Of a stretch of DNA of 7,260 nucleotides, positions 5,717 to 7,260 are shown piece by piece. The DNA comes from Hyphomicrobiales bacterium (GTDB lineage Bacteria > Pseudomonadota > Alphaproteobacteria > Rhizobiales > Xanthobacteraceae): contig JAFKKQ010000170.1 in the NCBI GenBank assembly GCA_017304505.1, forward strand, positions 1 through 7,260, written 5' to 3'. A model generated the notes under the pieces. The model made no database searches, was not told the DNA's origin, and saw only the letters and a list, made by a program, of their open reading frames with translations. Positions within the stretch are counted from its first letter, which is position 1, and each line of letters starts with the position of its first letter. The translations under genes were made by a program, and so were the position numbers.

Positions 5717-6302
5717 ATCGCTTGTTTCCACTGCCGTCCTGGACCGATTGTTCCGTGTCGCGCGCAGCTTCAACGATTTCACCGACCGGCCGGTGACGGA
5801 CGACGAACTGCATACGCTTTACGACCTGGCAAAATGGGGGCCGACCACGGCGAACTCGCAGCCGCAGCGCATCTTGTTCCTGCGTAGCGCCGAGGCGAAG
5901 GATCGATTGCAGCCGGCGCTGTCCTCGCAGAACAAGAAGAAGGTCCTCGGCGCGCCGGTGGTGGCGATCCTGGCTTACGACATGCGCTTCTTCGAACACC
6001 TGCCGCGGATGTATCACAATCCCGCGGCGCGAAGCTGGTACGAGACCACGCCGGAGCAGATTCGCACCACGGCGTTCCGCAACGCCACCCTGCAAGGCGC
6101 TTACTTGATGCTGGCGGCGCGCGCGATCGGCCTCGATTGCGGGCCGATGTCCGGTTTCAAGAACGACGTGGTGGACGCCGAGTTTTTCCCCGACGGACAG
6201 TTCAAATCGAATTTTCTCTGCTGCCTGGGGCACGGCGACCCGTCGACGCTGCTGCCGCGCGGCGACCGTTTTGCCTTCGACGAGATTTGCAGAATTATTT
6301 AG
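5709..6302 (+). CDS. rutE: RutE-type malonic semialdehyde reductase (nitroreductase-fold, FMN)
   Basis: In Escherichia coli, RutE is needed to reduce malonic semialdehyde, a toxic product of pyrimidine breakdown, to 3-hydroxypropionate. The 197-aa product matches RutE (196 aa) along its length, as I remember that sequence. Shared segments are ELHTLYDLAKWGPTTAN (33-49; FMN-site KWGPTxAN), RLQPALSSQN (66-75), ARSWYETTP (107-115), TAFRNATLQGAYLMLAARA (121-139), GLDCGPMSGF (141-150) and FKSNFL (165-170). The start is ATG 5709, with AGAGG 9 nt upstream; a TTG at 5700 in the same frame would lie against the SD. No other rut genes (RutA-D, F) are in the window, so the pathway here may differ: malonyl-CoA, beta-alanine or 3-hydroxypropionate metabolism fits the malonyl-CoA decarboxylase 153 bp upstream on the same strand. 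It could share that transcript. It ends 3 bp from the convergent SDR. Confidence 0.87.
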   Translation: MDESLVSTAVLDRLFRVARSFNDFTDRPVTDDELHTLYDLAKWGPTTANSQPQRILFLRSAEAKDRLQPALSSQNKKKVLGAPVVAILAYDMRFFEHLPRMYHNPAARSWYETTPEQIRTTAFRNATLQGAYLMLAARAIGLDCGPMSGFKNDVVDAEFFPDGQFKSNFLCCLGHGDPSTLLPRGDRFAFDEICRII

Positions 6303-6305
6303 GGA

Positions 6306-6969
6306 CTACGATTGGCCGTAGACCGGGATCACGCCGCCTCGGGTGACGGCATTGTCGGGCGAGGCGAGGAACGCAATCGTCGCCGCCACCTCGTCCACCT
6401 TGGGCCACGCCGAATGATCGGCTTTGGGCATGGCCTTGCGGTTGGCCGGCGTATCCATGATCGATGGCGCTACGGCGTTCACCAGGATGCCGTTCTTGGC
6501 AACCTCCTCGGCGAGTGCTGCGGTCAGCGCCGCAACCGCCGCCTTGCTGGCGGCATAGGCCGTCATCCCCGCCCCGGTGCGCCATTCCAGCGCCGGGCGG
6601 GCGGTGACATTGACGATGCGCCCACCGCGGCCGGTTCGGGCGATGGCCTTCACCGCCGCGCGGCAGCACAGGAAACAGCTCACGAAATTGGTGTCGAGTT
6701 GGCCCATGAGAGTGGCCTTGTCGGTCCCGCCGACCGGCGCCGCCGCGAAGCCGCCGGCGAGATGGATCGACGCCCATAGTTCCGGCACGCTTTCATAGAG
6801 CTGTGCAACCGCCGTTTCGTCGCGGGCGCTGCGCAGACGCCTCGGCCTCGCGGCGATAGGGCACGTGGCAGTGCGCGCCGGCCGCGGTGAGGAGGTCAAC
6901 GACGGCGCGGCCGAGCGCGCCGGTGCCGCCGCTCACCACCACATGCCGTTCACGGAAATCCATCGTCAT
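6306..6969 (-). pseudogene. Short-chain dehydrogenase/reductase (SDR), frameshifted with probable internal deletion
   Basis: From ATG 6969 the first frame reads MTMDFRERHVVVSGGTGALG, with the Rossmann glycine motif at residues 13-20, then AHCHVPYRREAEA. It soon hits TGA at 6795-6793. The SDR continues one base over, from about 6839: DETAVAQLYE, LWASIHLAGGF (NAG-motif position), GGRIVNV, YAASK (Tyr138 and Lys142 of the joined protein) and a C-terminus ending VTRGGVIPVYGQS. The joined product is about 220 aa, whereas relatives I recall are about 240, and the missing part falls exactly at the frame change (between beta-2 and the helix before NAG). A deletion of a length not divisible by three fits best; a sequencing error alone would not explain the missing residues. 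No serine stands at the usual catalytic distance before Tyr. The ATG overlaps the upstream amidotransferase stop as ATGA, with GAGG 6 nt before it. Substrate unknown. Confidence 0.75.
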
Positions 6970-7260
6970 CCCCGTCCTCGCTTGGCCCGTGTCGGCAGCA
7001 CCTGATATTCGAGCCAGTTGGCGATCTCGCCGGTCCGCAATTTTTTGTCCAGGACGTTCCTGCTGATGCCGTAACGCCAGGACAGGCGCTTCTCGCCGGG
7101 GTTGCGGTCGAGCATGTCGAGGTCGCCGGCGAAGGTCGCGATCTCCTTGCTGTCGAGGAAAAAGCCTTCGGCGATCAGGCGGAGCCCGATGCGGCGCACG
7201 ATCGCCGCAATTTCCCGGAGCGGATATTCCGGGTGATATTGTACACCCCAGGCCACCGCG
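6966..7260 (-). CDS. Class I glutamine amidotransferase (GATase1), C-terminal fragment (runs off right edge)
   Basis: The minus frame is open from the window edge to TGA at 6968-6966, giving 97 full codons. Near its visible start it contains WGVQYHPEYPL, whose H-P-E holds the His and Glu of the Cys-His-Glu triad that releases ammonia from glutamine in class I amidotransferases. The nucleophile Cys must lie upstream, outside the window. A charged C-terminal tail of about 80 residues follows, including LDMLDRNPGEKRLSWRYGI, which is not typical of GuaA or CarA. A free-standing amidotransferase-like protein (GuaA-like or PuuD/YfdX-type annotations) is therefore more likely than a biosynthetic synthetase. 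It is translationally coupled (ATGA) to the broken SDR, so the two probably form one operon. The substrate cannot be read. Confidence 0.8.
   Translation of the reverse strand, partial: AVAWGVQYHPEYPLREIAAIVRRIGLRLIAEGFFLDSKEIATFAGDLDMLDRNPGEKRLSWRYGISRNVLDKKLRTGEIANWLEYQVLPTRAKRGRG

Overview
The window is high-GC DNA packed with metabolic genes and short gaps. Codon use, gene content and family subtypes suggest an alphaproteobacterium of the Hyphomicrobiales, near Bradyrhizobium, Rhodopseudomonas or Xanthobacteraceae. That placement is inferred from remembered protein families, not from a search. I see no rRNA, tRNA, CRISPR array, insertion sequence, phage gene or integration site.

Layout from left to right. 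The first 95 bases on the minus strand encode the N-terminus of a Crp/Fnr-type regulator that runs off the left edge. A 163-bp divergent spacer with an AT-rich perfect 10-bp direct repeat separates it from a plus-strand TRAP-transporter large permease (DctM), which has a TTG start and no DctQ or DctP gene beside it in the window. Next, also on plus, is a cytoplasmic BNR/Asp-box beta-propeller protein. It meets tail-to-tail, 8 bp apart, a minus-strand class III (CaiB/BaiF) CoA-transferase most like the dicarboxylate-CoA transferases (SUGCT type). A 182-bp divergent spacer follows, then plus-strand malonyl-CoA decarboxylase. After a 153-bp gap holding a tandem duplication comes a RutE-type malonic semialdehyde reductase. 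It converges, 3 bp apart, on a minus-strand short-chain dehydrogenase that is frameshifted and apparently internally deleted. That gene overlaps by ATGA with the C-terminus of a class I glutamine amidotransferase that runs off the right edge.

How the genes may work together (inference): the centre looks like a C3-dicarboxylate module. DctM would belong to an acid uptake system. The CoA-transferase could move CoA onto malonate or a related diacid. Malonyl-CoA decarboxylase converts malonyl-CoA to acetyl-CoA and CO2. The RutE-like enzyme reduces malonic semialdehyde to 3-hydroxypropionate. No malonyl-CoA synthetase (MatB) gene is visible, so the CoA-transferase is a candidate for the activation step. 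With acetyl-CoA as donor, the pair would form a self-priming malonate-to-acetate cycle. This is a hypothesis, not a demonstrated system.

The rightmost amidotransferase/SDR pair is a separate minus-strand operon whose function I cannot assign. The most concrete anomalies are the broken SDR, the duplicated Shine-Dalgarno/ATG unit in front of the rutE-like gene, and the tandem repeat in the regulator/DctM spacer.
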